From Peromyscus leucopus (Eukaryota; Chordata; Mammalia; Rodentia; Cricetidae), in NCBI RefSeq assembly GCF_004664715.2, contig NC_051086.1:76305164-76369163 (forward strand): 64,000 bases of DNA, written 5' to 3'. The notes beneath the pieces were generated by a model, which saw nothing but the letters and a program-made list of their open reading frames with translations, was not told the DNA's origin and did no database searches. A program made the translations under genes and the position numbers. This document shows, piece after piece, positions 11,672 through 23,639 of the stretch (positions are counted from its first letter, which is position 1; each line of letters opens with the position of its first letter).

Positions 11672-13484
11672 ATGGAATAACCTCCTGTATTTTATTGGAC
11701 CACCATGGCTTAAAGTTTGATCTCAACAACAACAAAAATTATGGAAAGCCTACATTCTCATGGAAACTGAATAAGAATCAACTGAATCGCCAACATGTCA
11801 AGGAAGAAATAAATAAAGAAATTAAAGACTGCCTAGAATTCAACAAAAATGAATGTACAACATATCCAAACTTATGAGACACTATGCAGTGCTAAGAGGA
11901 AAATTCATAGCACTAAATGTCCACATAAGAAAGTTAGAGAAATCTCACACTAGCAATTTAACATCACATCTTAAAGCTCTAGAACAAAAAGGAGCACACT
12001 CACCCAGGATGAGTAGATGCCAGGAAATCATCAAATTGAGGGCTGAAATCAATAAAATAGAAACAAAGATAACAATACAAAGAATCAATGAAAAAAAGAA
12101 GGTTCTTTGAGAAAATCAACAAGGTAGATAAGACCTTATCCAAACTAACTAAAAGGCAGAGAGAAAGCATCCAAATTAACAAATCAGAAATGAAAAGGGA
12201 GCCCTAACAACAGACAATGAGGAAATTCAGAGAAAACATCCGGTTATACTTCAAAAAAACTGTACTCCACAAAATTGGAAAATCTAAAAGAAATGGACAA
12301 TTTTCTGGATAGGTACTACATACCAAAGTTAAATCAAGATCAGATAAACTATTTGAAACAACCAATAACCCCCAAGGAAATAGAAACAGTCATTAAAAGT
12401 CTCACAACCAAAAAAAAAAAAAAAAAGCGCCTAGGTCCAGATGGTTTCAACATAAAATTCTACCATATTTTCAAAGAAGAGTTAATACCAATGCTCCTCA
12501 AATTGGTCCACACAATAGGAGCAGAAGGAATGTTACCAAACTCCTTTTATGAGGCTACAGGTACCCTCATTCCCAAGCCACACAAAGATGCAGCAAAGAA
12601 AGAGAATTACAGACCAATCTCCCTCATGCAAAATTTAGTAAAATATTGGCAAACCAACTCCAACAACACATCAAAAAAATTATCCACCATGATCAAGTAG
12701 GTGTCATCCCAGAGATGCAAGGATGGTTTAGAAAATCTGTCAATGTAATATACCATATAAACAAACTGAAAGAAAAAGACCACGTGATCATTTCTTTAGA
12801 TGCTGAAAAGGCCTTTGACAAAATCCAACACCCCTTCATGATAAAGTTCTTGGAGAGAACAGAAATTCAAGGAACATACCTAAACATAATAAAATCAATT
12901 TATAGCAAGCATACAGCCAACATCAAATTAAATGGAGAGAAATCTAAAAGGATTCCACTAAAATCAGGAAGAAGATAAGGCTGTCTGCTCTCACCATATT
13001 TATTCAATATAGTACTTGAATTTCTAGCTAGAGCAATAAGACAACAAAAGGAGATTGAGGGGATACAAATTGGAAAGGAAGAAGTCAAACTTTCACTATT
13101 TGCAGATGATATGATAGTATACATAAGAGACCCCAAAAATTCTACCAGGGAACTCCTACAGCTGATAAACACCTTCAGTAATGTTGCAGGACACAAAATT
13201 AACTAAAAAAAATCAGTAGCCCTCCTATATACAAATGATAAACGAGCTGAGAAAGAAATCAGAGAAACATCACCCTTCACAATAGCCACAAATAATGTAA
13301 AATACCTTGGAATAACTCTAATTAAGCAAGTGAAAGACCTATATGACAAGAACTTTAAGTCGCTGAAGAAAAAAATTGAAGAAGATATCAGAAAATGGAA
13401 AGATGTCCCATGCTCATGGATAGATATGACTAACACAGTAAAAAAAAAAAAAATAGCAATCTTACCAAAAGCAAGTTCCATAGA
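10970..13484 (+). pseudogene. L1 ORF2 pseudogene (endonuclease and reverse transcriptase part)
   Basis: L1 ORF2p nicks target DNA and reverse-transcribes L1 RNA. The endonuclease region spans about 10970-11720 and is broken by frameshifts. At 11698 the usual SDHHG motif reads LDHHG, so the conserved serine is lost. The reverse transcriptase region spans about 12280-13210 and shows [25 protein letters not shown] and [10 protein letters not shown] (FADD codons at 13099-13110, the catalytic aspartate pair). A stop codon interrupts it at 12976-12978 between LKSGRR and [10 protein letters not shown], and further frameshifts follow. A run of lysine codons at 12411-12426 reflects an expanded A tract. 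The cysteine-rich C-terminus is missing. The neighbours are other LINE and LTR pieces, not host genes. Confidence 0.9.
11641..11670 (+). repeat. 30-bp A tract inside L1 ORF2
   Basis: Thirty consecutive A residues stand where L1 ORF2 normally has a short A-rich lysine stretch after the agatac-like sequence. It causes a frame disruption. The likely cause is slippage growth after insertion. Confidence 0.85.
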
Positions 13485-13501
13485 CCACCAAACATTACAG
13501 G

Positions 13502-13835
13502 TGTCAGGGACAAGGACAGAATCTCTAGTTAGTGGAAAGATACAGACCCCCGATAAGACAGGGAACTAGATCAGCTTACAGTCAGGTTGCCCATTGAGTC
13601 AGAGCCCTTGACCCTTCACCCTGTAAACATCCTATACAAACATCCGGTTAGCTTGCCCCACCTTATGCAGATGACATCTTCTTGCTCCCCCCACCCTGCA
13701 GGAACTATATAAACCCTGCTGGAGAAAATAAAGTTGCACCTTGATCAGAATCTAGACTTGGTGTATTTTCCTTTGTATCTCCTGTCCCTACATTCCCTCC
13801 TTAGGGTGGTCGAGAACCCGTTGTAGCCCTGCAGG
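13502..13835 (+). mobile_element. LTR-like sequence with TATA and polyadenylation signals
   Basis: It begins tgtcagggacaagg. A strong TATA element (ctatataaa, about 13705-13713) is followed 14 bp later by aataaa (13727-13732), then gacttggtg and a gtggtcgagaacccgttg segment near the end, as in rodent class II LTRs. It ends about gtagccctgca. No matching target duplication was found, so the ends are approximate and the family is not named. No viral coding sequence is recognisable downstream. Confidence 0.6.
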
Positions 13836-14504
13836 TGGGGCCAGGGGGAAAATAATCACCAATCTTAGTTAGCTGTGAGCCCTGTGAACTACAACACCCT
13901 GGCAAGACAGGCTCCCATCCCCGACCTGGTTCAATGGTGACCTAAATGTTATAGGAGTAACCATCCATGTTCTGATTAGATTAAAACCTTACTCCAAAAG
14001 ATAAAACCCATCACTCAGACTGTTATCAGGGCCTAGAACCTATGGCTAGCTAGATCATAGGCCCTAGAGGATAAATCTCTACTGTTCTGATGAATTGACA
14101 CAGTACTATACTGAATCCTAATGATGCTGTTCTGAACAAATTCAAAGGATAGACACAAATAAATAAGGACATAGTCATTTCTTAAATAGAGCCTAAAATT
14201 TTCTGGCTGTTCTTCTGTCTCTATCAGCTCTTAATAACCTTTTTGGCATCATCTGACAACATTCAATTACTTTCCACCTCACACATATTCCATTGTTTTT
14301 AATTTTGTTTTATTGTATGGTGAAATCTCACAAATCAGGGTGAATATGTCACCTTGTTTTTGCCCACCAATATTTCATCTAACTGGGATCAAGAATGAAG
14401 CTGTCATTGTTCAATGGGACATAGAGAATAACTGGACTTGGGCAGGTGGGGCAAAGATGCACATATGGACAGCCCTAGCTGCAGTTAATAAGTTATTTTA
14501 TTGA
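13836..14504 (+). other. Unidentified, probably repeat-derived sequence
   Basis: This lies between the LTR-like unit and an L1 tail. Strings such as aactacaacaccctggcaag and gggcctagaacctatggc look repeat-like to me, but I cannot place the family. It may be internal sequence of the preceding LTR element or an unusual LINE 3' region. The 63-codon frame at 14313-14504 has no recognisable domain. Confidence 0.35.
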
Positions 14505-14662
14505 AAAATGGGACCCCTGCCCCTTTCTGAATGGAGACAATGGAGGAGAAGTGAATGGGGAGGAGGGTAGTTGGGAGTCAGGGCAGAGGGAATGGAAGGA
14601 GCGAGGAAGGGGAAACTATGGTTGGTATGTAAAATAAATGAAAAAATTTAATTAATAAACAA
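14505..14662 (+). mobile_element. L1 3' terminus, sense
   Basis: The G-rich 3' UTR block ends with ctatggttggtatgtaaaat and aaataaatgaaaaaa. This is the sense version of the terminus seen in antisense at 8440 and 20960. Only the last 160 bp or so are present. Confidence 0.8.
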
Positions 14663-15724
14663 TGAATTATTTTTCTTAAAAAGTTGGGAGGAGTTATGTT
14701 TCTGTAAAGGGGGAAATGATGGTTAGTTTTGGTCGTATTATATTGTGAACTGTATGAAATTCTCATGAAATGTTCCTTTTTAAAACATAAGGATTTAGAA
14801 AAGGTAAAAGGTTTGAAAGAAATCTGAGGCGATATGACAGGAACATGAAGGCTTCTCACTTCTTATCTGATTTCAAAGAGAATTCATAAGGAAAACAATG
14901 AGAGGATTAAATAATCACCATAAAGTATAGAACTCTGAACTTTTCATAGTGTTTTGAAATATTTCAGGTGATTTTTAGATTCTGAGACAGAAAATTCCTA
15001 ATTTATGAGTTATATCAACTTGTCTGTTTTTGTGATTTTCCTACCCCTATGTCCAAGTTCATCCATGCAGGTGAGCAGGATATATTACTTTCCTTATTTC
15101 TATGTCCAAATACAATGCAAGACTCAGCTTAGGAAGGAGGAGTTTATTTTGCAGTATTATCCAACAAGGTGGGAAAGGATTTCCTGAGGTCTTCAATCCA
15201 ACTGAGGCTTTAACCACACAGCTTTATGTAGATCTTCCTGCAGGGAAGGAGACTCCCTTACATATTATCTATTCATAGAGGCTTTTGAAAGAATCGGTGG
15301 AAACCTTCAGACACAATTAGATATTGAATTTTGTAGACCTAAAATTAAAATACCTGCAGTTCCTGTATGAATGATGTTAATTAAGTTCTGCTTACAGCTC
15401 AGGATGTACCTTGGCCTCTTTGGAACACTGCTGTTGTGACCTTTGTGTGCCTGCATGGCAAAAGCTGGGAAAACACAATGTCAGCCGCTTTTTCCAGTAG
15501 TGTACCTGTTGGATATATATGTATATATTTTCAGGAACACTTACTTCTGATGAATTTGTATAGTTACACACCAGAGCTCTGGATCTGTGGGTTCTTGATT
15601 TAACACAGTTTTTCTATGGCCCCAGTGCATTGTGTGTGGTTTTTACCTAGTTAGTGTAATCTCCACAATTACAGCTGACTTGCCATTGACGGCAACACCA
15701 TTCAATCAGTTAGCAGTCCTTTTA
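14663..15724. other. No recognised feature
   Basis: About 1 kb of ordinary non-coding sequence. No repeat or reading frame that I can support. Confidence 0.45.
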
Positions 15725-16470
15725 GATTTTATTTATTCTTTGAATATTTCATACAATATGATCTGATCATATCCACTCCCTTCCCCCTAATCCTCTCAGA
15801 TCTTCTCACATTCACTAACTCTTGAAACTTCATGGTATCTCTCTTTCATACTCTAAAAATCCCAAACAAACCAAAGGAACAAATACCTCAGTTCCAGTTT
15901 GTGTTTGTTGACTACTCATGAGCATGGGGCCAGATCTGGAGTGTGCTTCTTGTTGTCAGCGTCAGTCTTTTGAACAAAACTGATTTTTCCATTTCCTAGC
16001 ATCTAACAATTACAACTAGTTTTTTTTTTTGGCTAGAGGTGGGACTTCATTCTCACTTCTCTTTTTGGTGGGGGAGGGGGGTTGGTGGTTGTCTAGCTTG
16101 AGATCATGTACATCTTGTGCAGGCTGTTACAATCTCCGTGACCTCATTTATTCATCTGCCCTGCTGTTTCCATACAATGATATTCCCTTCAGGTCCTCTA
16201 CAACCTCTGGCTGGTACATCTTTCCACTCTCTCCTCTGCCTAGGTCTCTGTACCATGAAGGGAGGTGTGTGATATAGACATCTCATTTAGATATAAACAT
16301 TCCAAAGTCCCTTATTCTCTGCATGCTGTGGGCTTCTGTGTTAATTGTCATCTACTTTAATAAGGTACGTCACTACTGAAGGCTGAACGACAATGCCGTG
16401 ATCTGAAGTTCTGATAAAGATACTTCACTCTCTGGGAGTAGCAGACAGAAACTTCAAGGAATTTGAATTT
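15725..16470 (-). mobile_element. Lx/L1 3' UTR, antisense
   Basis: The segments in antisense order are catacaatatgatctgatcat (the tail), actactcatgagcatggggc, ggctagaggtgggacttcat, catcttgtgcaggctgttac, gaagggaggtgtgtgatata, cccttattctctgcatgctg and ttaattgtcatctac. This reproduces a long stretch of the rodent Lx 3' UTR. It is 5'-truncated within the UTR. Confidence 0.8.
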
Positions 16471-19098
16471 GCTCTTCAGTCCTTAGATTCTTAACATATG
16501 AAAACTACAAGTTTAAAGCAATGGAAAACTCTAGATTTAAGTTACTTCAAAGAGATACAGGGAACCATTGAAGAAAAGAACAAGGGACTCATGGTCATTG
16601 AATGAGAATTCCAAAAGTCACGGAGCAAGAATTTGGGAAGAAATGGCTTTGTCAGCAAAGGAAATGAAAGCAGTAATAATGGAAAATTAAATACATAGTA
16701 GATACCAAGAGTAATTCTGGTAGATACAGGCATAACATGTGCCAATGCAGTATTTGGATGCTTGAAATAAAAACAGCACTAGAACTAAGGCTCAAGGATT
16801 TATTGGATGCAGGACTTGGTTTTTGTCCCCTTGGAGCTGCTGCTATAAGCTCAATACAGCACATGTGTTAAAGGTTCCTTCTCTATCACCCTGGTTCCCA
16901 ACTCTTATCAATTTGATGGTACTTTTCCTCTTTATCTCCATGGAAACACAGGTTAGAAAATATTCTATCAGTAGAGGTCACAAATATTCCACATCATTTT
17001 ATACTTCTTACAGCTGATAGTCTAAGTTCTTTTTTTAGTGGGAAGAGGTTGTGATTTCTTTTATAAAAGACTGCTTCAATCTAACTCTATTTTACAAAAT
17101 ACACTCTCAAGACAATGACTTCACAAGACAATAGACTGTAGTATCTCCAAACTCAAAAGTCAGGACATTCATTCAAACACATAAGTTGAATGATAATGTT
17201 CAAGCTAAAAATCCTTCAAATCCAATATGCTACAATATGTAATTTAAGACATAATACAACCTATGAGTTTATCACGTTTGATAAGCTTGTATTTTCATAT
17301 ACTCATTACAATAATTATATTAAAGCTGCAGTATTAAAATTGTGATTCACTGTACAGAAGCTGCATTAATTTAAAAGTGTACATGAATTAGTATGACCTA
17401 TTAAGTGAAGTATGTATCAAGCATGGCACACAAAACATTAAAAAGCAAAGAGGTTTGAAAATTCCATTAAGGTCTACCCAGTCCGGTACCTTGTTCTCTG
17501 CAGTAGAATCTGTCCTTTCATGTCTCTCAATACTTTCTTGCTACTATTTCTAAATTACTTTTTCCTTTTCCTTTTTGACATTGTCCTTCAGCTTGAACTC
17601 ACTCCTGTTCTAGAAACATTTCAATTGTAACTGCTGGTAACAAATTACCAGTTGCAGTTAAGAATCATCACAAACTAAATTCCATCTTATTTTTTTTTAA
17701 TCCTGATACAATATGTTAGATGGTAAATTTTGAATGAGATCTTTTCAGTTTTAGATGTCTGTTATTTAGATGTTCAGCTCTGTCATTTAGTCACACTGTG
17801 ATATTGGTAAATAATCTGAACTCTTGGAACCCCAAATTTTGAACTTTCTTATTGATAAATACAGTGCTGATAAAAGTTGCCACCTGTGATTGAAAGGCTC
17901 CAATGGAACGTTGCATGTAAAGCACCTTACTCAGCATCAAAATGATGTCCACCTCCTGCCTGACCACTTACCATGTCATTTGCTTTGTACAGAACACACT
18001 TCTGATCCATATAAGCAGAGGTTTACTGTCTGCCTTTCTTCCATTCATAATATTATGACCAGGAATGTTTAAAGAACAAGGGACTTCTTTACATGTAGGT
18101 TTGTATACACTACTATTGTGAAAACAACTGAATATACAAGTCTCTAGGAAAGGGAAAAACAATAAAATGTGAGATTACAAAATTGTTCTTTCCTATCAGA
18201 CACACTCAGGAAGAATAAGCGTTCACTAGAGAAGATGGCAAAAAAAAAAAAAAAAAAAAAAAAACCCAGTGAGAAATCAATGCTTATGAAAATAACCAAT
18301 GTGGCTTTTGACTGTCTTTGGGAAAGGAGCCCTCCCAAAGTCCAGATAAGTTACATGTGTTGCTTCTATCATGGAAATAGAAATAGGTCTGAAATTCACC
18401 TCAACCCTGTTTTCTACCTTGAATTACTTACCTGGCTACTAAGGCAGAAAAGTTAACAGAGAAAAAAAATCAATATTACACAACTACTGTTTCAAGCAGT
18501 TTTTTTATAGAGATAATAAGCAAAAATACCAATGATCTAATGAAGAATGAATATTCTGTATCATATTCATTGGTCTATCACTGAGAAGAGGCTCCTACAT
18601 CCTAAAACATTCATACAACCTACTATATTGCCACATTCCTCTAATGGCCACCAAATAACAATAAAAGTATCCATGAAAACATAGACTTAGAACTCATTGC
18701 TTATCATCTCACATATAAATTCTCAGCGGAACACAGAAATAGTTACAAAATTAGGATTGTCTTTATTAGCTAAACATATCTGATGACAGGATGCCTAACA
18801 ACCTTTCTCTATTAGCAACGATGAAAATATCACAACTAGTATTTCACAGAAAAGAGCTTCAGACATGCTAAGTTAGCAAACTAATCAAATAGCACTCATT
18901 ATTTAGATTCTTTCCTAACTACCATTAACCAAAAATAGACAAAAGCCAGATGTATTTGGGGGAGCTATGGTAACATATTAAAGAAAGAAAGTCACCAAAG
19001 AGTGATAGATTTCATATTTCTATGCAATTTAAAAACTGTGATCTGGTAGTCAACATAAATGTGAAATCTAGTAACTCCCAAAAGAATCAAAGAATAGG
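16471..19098. other. No recognised feature apart from an A tract
   Basis: About 2.6 kb with no identifiable gene or repeat except a 25-bp A run at 18240-18264. That run has no recognisable SINE or retrocopy body upstream. Confidence 0.45.
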
Positions 19099-19261
19099 GC
19101 TGGAGAGATGATGGTTCAGTGTTTAAGACCACTTACTACTCAACCAGAGGACCTAAGTTCTATTCCAAGCATCTACATCAGGCAGCTCACAACAGCCTGT
19201 AACGCCAGCTCCAGAGGATCCAACGCCTTTGGCCTCAGATGGTGTACACACTCAAATGTGG

Positions 19262-19315
<54 letters not shown>

Positions 19316-19330
19316 CAAAACATAAAATGA
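19099..19330 (+). mobile_element. B2/B3-type SINE with (CA)n
   Basis: The tRNA-derived head ggctggagagatgatggttc, followed by a degraded B-box region and ggcctcagatggtgtac, is that of a B2/B3-superfamily SINE. The tail has expanded into a (CA)n tract (about 19264-19313). Confidence 0.85.
19264..19313 (+). repeat. (CA)n microsatellite
   Basis: About 25 uninterrupted CA dinucleotides in the tail of the SINE. It ends at gacaaaacataaaatg. Confidence 0.95.
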
Positions 19331-20519
19331 ATCCTTGCCATTGTATCTGAGGAGAAATTACTGACACTGCATTTGCAAACTCAGTTGTCACTACAATGCC
19401 CCTCCCCTCCGTTGAAGGATGATCAAGCACCTATGTGCACTTATTTGGATGCTTTCCTTAAGCTTCTACTATCTGGGCAGCATTATACTAACCTCTGCTG
19501 ACACCAGCACAATAGCACTAATTGCTCACCCTTGCAAAACCAGAGTCTAATGGTAGAGAGCTGATGCCAAATCTTTCAGAATAAACTAATAGAATCCCAT
19601 GCTACGGGTACCTACAAACCATGAAGGCTTACTGATGGAAATGACATAGTTCATCCTGTTTAAACCAGTATGATTTTTTTTCTAGTGGTGCTTTTGAAGG
19701 AGCAAATGACAAGCAACATTTACCAAATAGATGAGAAGCTCCTCTGAATTCCTAAAGAAATGAAAATTTCTGTTAAAAGCTTCGGGAAAACACAAAGGAT
19801 GTGAGCAGCAGAATTCATTCAGCAATAGCATCAGGAAATGGCTAGTGGGGAGCAGTGATGACAGCATGGAGATCAGAAAGAGTCTCTACCGCAATACAGG
19901 AGAGAAGAAAGGGGGAACCCAGTCAGTGTAGACAGTACATACATCCAGATGGAAGGGACAAGAGGGTGAACTGTCTGTCATCCTAACTTTCTCTAAGGAA
20001 CCATTGGCTGGGAACACATCATGCCTTCTACCATATATTTTAATTGGATTTCATTAGAAAAATACTGGACACTTTTTTTTATCAAACATATAGTTGATAT
20101 ATCAAATTTACAGCTATCTATAGTGATATATGCACACCTACATGTGCACAAATACATACACACAATTTTCATTTTTTCTCAATCACCTTTCACAGAAAAC
20201 AATTTGTTTCATTCTTCTGACCTAAATTATAAATGGATGATTTAGCCCTGAGTAATGAATTAAAAATTTTAAAGATATATATTCAAGTGAATGATTATGT
20301 TTTATGTTTAGATAAAAATGTATATTGATGAAAGTCATACACATGCACATGCACTTTACACACACATTTATTTATTTACTTATTTGATACATCATTGATT
20401 CCAATTCAGAATGAAAAGTCATAATTTTTTAAATGATGATAACTATCCTAGCAAATTAACTTTCTTCTTCCCAAATAGCTCCGGAAAAATGTAGATTCTG
20501 TGAGGAAAAAAATACAAAA
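19331..20519. other. No recognised feature
   Basis: About 1.2 kb of non-coding sequence with AT-rich patches. Nothing assignable. Confidence 0.45.
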
Positions 20520-20940
20520 TATCTGTCTTTCTGAGGTTATCTCATTTTACTTAACATGATGATTTCCAGTTCCATATGTTCTTTTTGCAAAAAACTCTGA
20601 TTCTATCCTTACTTATGACTGAATAAGGTTGCATTGTGCACATATATACCATTTTTCTTTATATTTGTGTGTCCACTGTCACAAAGGCTGATTCCATGCT
20701 ATGGCTGTTGTGGATATCCTACACTGAACATGGATGGACAGGAACTCTATTGCTAGAGCTCTAACTTAGAAGACTCCTTAGAAGAGTATATGCTCAGACA
20801 TATTATAGCTGAATCACATGGTAGTTCTAGACAACTTGTTCTTGTAGAGATTTTAGTGACATCTAAAGCATAAAGAGAATTTCAGAAAGTTCATACATAG
20901 GTTGGTATTCTATACCATAGGGAGCAATATATTTTTAATA
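20520..20940 (-). mobile_element. Old rodent L1 ORF2 3' part, antisense
   Basis: The ordered segments ctgaggttatctcattttac, ttatgactgaataaggttgc, gctgattccatgctatggct and gaatcacatggtagttctag match the antisense end of rodent L1 ORF2, highly diverged. Confidence 0.7.
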
Positions 20941-20944
20941 ATAA

Positions 20945-21285
20945 TTTTTTATCTTTTATAAAGAATTATTTTATTCATTTTACATACCAACCATAGATCC
21001 CCCTCTTCTCCCCCCTCCCACCCTCCAGCCTTCCTCTCAAACCACCCCCCATTCTCTTCTTAAACAAGGTAAGGCCTCCCATGGAGAGTCAGCAAACTGG
21101 GAATCAATCTACCTCAAGACCCAGCTATACCACTCTTGGTCATATACCCAAGGAATGTTCAGTCATACCACAAGGACACATGCTCAACTATGTTCATAGC
21201 AGCATTATTGGTAATAGCCAGAATGTGGAAACAAACTAGATGCCCCTCAACTGAAGAATGGATACAGAAAATGTGGTACATATAC
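20945..21285 (-). mobile_element. Short L1 with internal inversion (twin-priming form)
   Basis: From 20945 to about 21096 the sequence is antisense L1 3' UTR (ttcattttacataccaacc ... cccatggagagtcagc). From about 21097 to 21285 it becomes sense ORF2 C-terminal sequence (ctgggaatcaatctacctc, cataccacaaggacacatgc, and ending at gtggtacatatac). The sense part translates to STMFIAALLVIARMWKQ. A 3' part joined to an inverted upstream part is the expected product of twin-primed reverse transcription. Confidence 0.8.
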
Positions 21286-21299
21286 TTAAGGAAAATTTT

Positions 21300-21640
21300 A
21301 TACATTTTAAAGTCCACAACCTATTTTCTCCTTTCCAATTCCCACTCTACACCCCATTCACTTTTTTTCTCCCATTTTTATGTGTCCTCTTTTACTTTTA
21401 AGTCCAGAGTTCACTTAGTGCTGCCTGGTTGTGCATGGGTGTGGGACCATCTAATTGAGCATGACAGACTTTAAGCAACTATATTGCTGAAGAAACTAAC
21501 TGGTTCTCTTTTCTCCAGTAGTCTCTCTTCTCCAGTAGCCAGGGACAGGACTTCATCAGCACCTCCTCCATTCTAAGATTTTGGCTGGCTTGATCTGATA
21601 TGGGTCTTGTACCTGCAGGGGGTAGGACTATTAAGAAGGT
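21300..21640 (-). mobile_element. Lx/L1 3' UTR, antisense
   Basis: It contains cttagtgctgcctggttgtg, catgggtgtgggaccatc, ccagggacaggacttcatc and ttggctggcttgatctga in the antisense order of the Lx 3' UTR. The pyrimidine-rich left edge is the 3' end. Confidence 0.7.
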
Positions 21641-22594
21641 GAAAATCACATGAAAACTCTAAGGGCAAATGTCTTCAAAAAGTAAGGACGTATTTAAGTA
21701 AGAATAATTCATCATCCTACCTCTCCTACTGTCACTGCTTTTATTAATATGACTTTATGGCAATATAGTGGAAAGTCAGCATGAGAAAAATGAAATGTTG
21801 GTCTTCTTAGAATCTGATTGTGCCTGAACTAGTTGCCTTACCTATTAGCTGAGGCGTGACTCTTCAAAGCAAATTCAAAATAGAGACTTGTGATTAGCAC
21901 TCTCCATCCTTGTCAGGTGGGCTGACTTGTGACTGGTCTTTCCAGGAGGAAGTTCTAGTGATGCTGGGCTGCAGAAGGATTGTGTGGAGGAGGCTGCTCA
22001 CTGCTATTAATGTTTAATGAAGATTCCGGACATATCTTCACACTGAGAAGTTTTATAGATGGAAGGAAACATTGTGTGTTTGTAATCTATAATTTAGATC
22101 GTGTTTGAGATGTTTGTGAAGATAAAGCCACAGGGAGGAGAGCTACACCAAAACCTCATGCACACACTACAAGATATGTATTGCTGTTTATTTCTTTAAG
22201 CATAGTCACCTGATGGGTTCCTGCTGATAATATTTCTGACCCCATGAAAGAATAAATGGGTCTCATCATTATATGAACTTGGACGATGAAAGAAACATGA
22301 ATTTAATTTAACAAAAAAAATATAATGAATTTATATGAATGATGACAATTTAATAATTTAATTTGTTTTGCTTATATCATTTAGACTACTGATGAATTTT
22401 AAAAGTGCAGGAGAATTCAATTAGAAGAAAGCTTCTTAAATAGTTTGACAACAGTAACGTGAAGTGTTTGAACATTAGCTGAAGTCATGCTAGTACTAAC
22501 GATGTCTGGCTTCATCCTCAGATATGCCTCCCCAGATGTGAGATATTAGGAGCATAAACTGAAAAATTACTCTTCATTTCAATGAATGTTCTTA
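21641..22594. other. No recognised feature
   Basis: About 950 bp of non-repetitive-looking sequence. No coding potential seen. Confidence 0.45.
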
Positions 22595-22935
22595 ACACTT
22601 TTATTTTTTCATACAATCTATTTTGATCATATTTTCCCCTCCCCCAACTCCAACTCCTACCTCTCTATCCATCCAACTTCATCTTCTCTCTCTCTCTCAC
22701 ACACACACATACATACACACATGCACACACAAAAAAACCAAGAAAACAACAAATAAAAATTAAAACAAACTAAGAAAATGTAAGTAAATAAAATCAATAA
22801 AACCAAACAAAAGGCAGACAACAAAACATGTTTTGTGTTGGCCAACAAGTCCTGAGTATGTGACCTAACCTGGAATGTAGTTGATATACAAAGTGACACT
22901 CCATTGGAACAAAATAATTTTCTCTTCCCTATTAG
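22595..22935 (-). mobile_element. Lx/L1 3' UTR, antisense
   Basis: The left end has the atacaatctattttgatcat terminus, then a CT/CA-rich tract (22676-22730). After that come aaaacatgttttgtgttggc, caacaagtcctgagtatg and agtgacactccattgg, a recognisable antisense Lx 3' UTR. Confidence 0.8.
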
Positions 22936-23224
22936 ATACTGTTACAAACAATTGTACAAAGCATTGGGTCCATTTTATACATACACAATGCGTAATTTTC
23001 TAGTTGGGGCAATTGACCTATCCATCATGTCAGACATTTACTATTTCCTTGGTTTGGAAACTTTGAAATCCTTACTAAAAGTCATTGTGAAATGTAAAAT
23101 TGTAGCATTCCCTGTGTGTGTGTTGTTTGTAAAATGTGTCGTCCTGATGGTGTATGCAGGTGTGTAGAGGACTACACATGTTTGTGTCTTTTTGTGGAGA
23201 TCTGGGGTCAGTGGAGATAATTGT

Positions 23225-23465
23225 CTTCCTAAATACCTTTCCACAATATTTATAAAGGTAGGATCTGTCACTGAACCTGAAATCAAAAAATTGGCTGGAC
23301 AGTGAGCTTCAAGGGTATGCCCATCTCGTACCTCTCCAGGGCTTTGATTACAGATTCTTGTCACTGCACTCTTCCTTTCATGTTGATGTTAAGCTTCTGA
23401 ACTCCAGTACTTGTGCTAGCGGAGCAGGCACCATGTGGACTCAGCCATCTCTCTAGCCCAGGAGC
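23225..23465 (-). mobile_element. B4-type SINE, antisense
   Basis: The order ggatctgtcactgaacctga, ggctggacagtgagcttcaa, gggctttgattacagattct, ggcaccatgtggactcag and ccatctctctagcccagg is that of an antisense composite SINE: a B1-like half joined to an ID/tRNA-like head. Confidence 0.7.
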
Positions 23466-23639
23466 ATATGTTATTAAGAAGTTCTTACGACTATAATAAT
23501 GGTCCTCTTTGAAAATTACCTTAAAAAACATGGCTAAAAGAAAGTATGCATGCTTCTTTAATCCTTTTTTTTTCCAGCACAAGCAGACCAATATTAATAG
23601 GATTGCTATAGGTTGAACTGCACATTAATTACTTGCACA

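Larger units (their letters stand above)
10583..13484 (+). mobile_element. Sense L1 fragment: inter-ORF region to ORF2 reverse transcriptase
   Basis: Sequence from the ORF1/ORF2 junction area (ctcaatggagactctgaaag) through ORF2 follows the rodent L1 order without large rearrangement. It starts exactly where the antisense L1 stops and ends after atagcaatcttaccaaaag, just before the reverse transcriptase C-terminal half. Internal A tracts and frameshifts show that it is dead. Confidence 0.9.

Noticed and set aside
12275..12978. Possible live reverse transcriptase gene
   Set aside because: It is L1 ORF2 broken by a stop at 12976, frameshifts and expanded A tracts, with the endonuclease and C-terminal parts damaged or missing.
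18240..18264. Poly(A) tail of a retrocopy
   Set aside because: No identifiable retroposon upstream. It is treated as a simple A tract.
19264..19313. CRISPR-like or regulatory repeat
   Set aside because: A plain (CA)n tail of a SINE. No spacer-repeat structure occurs anywhere in the window.
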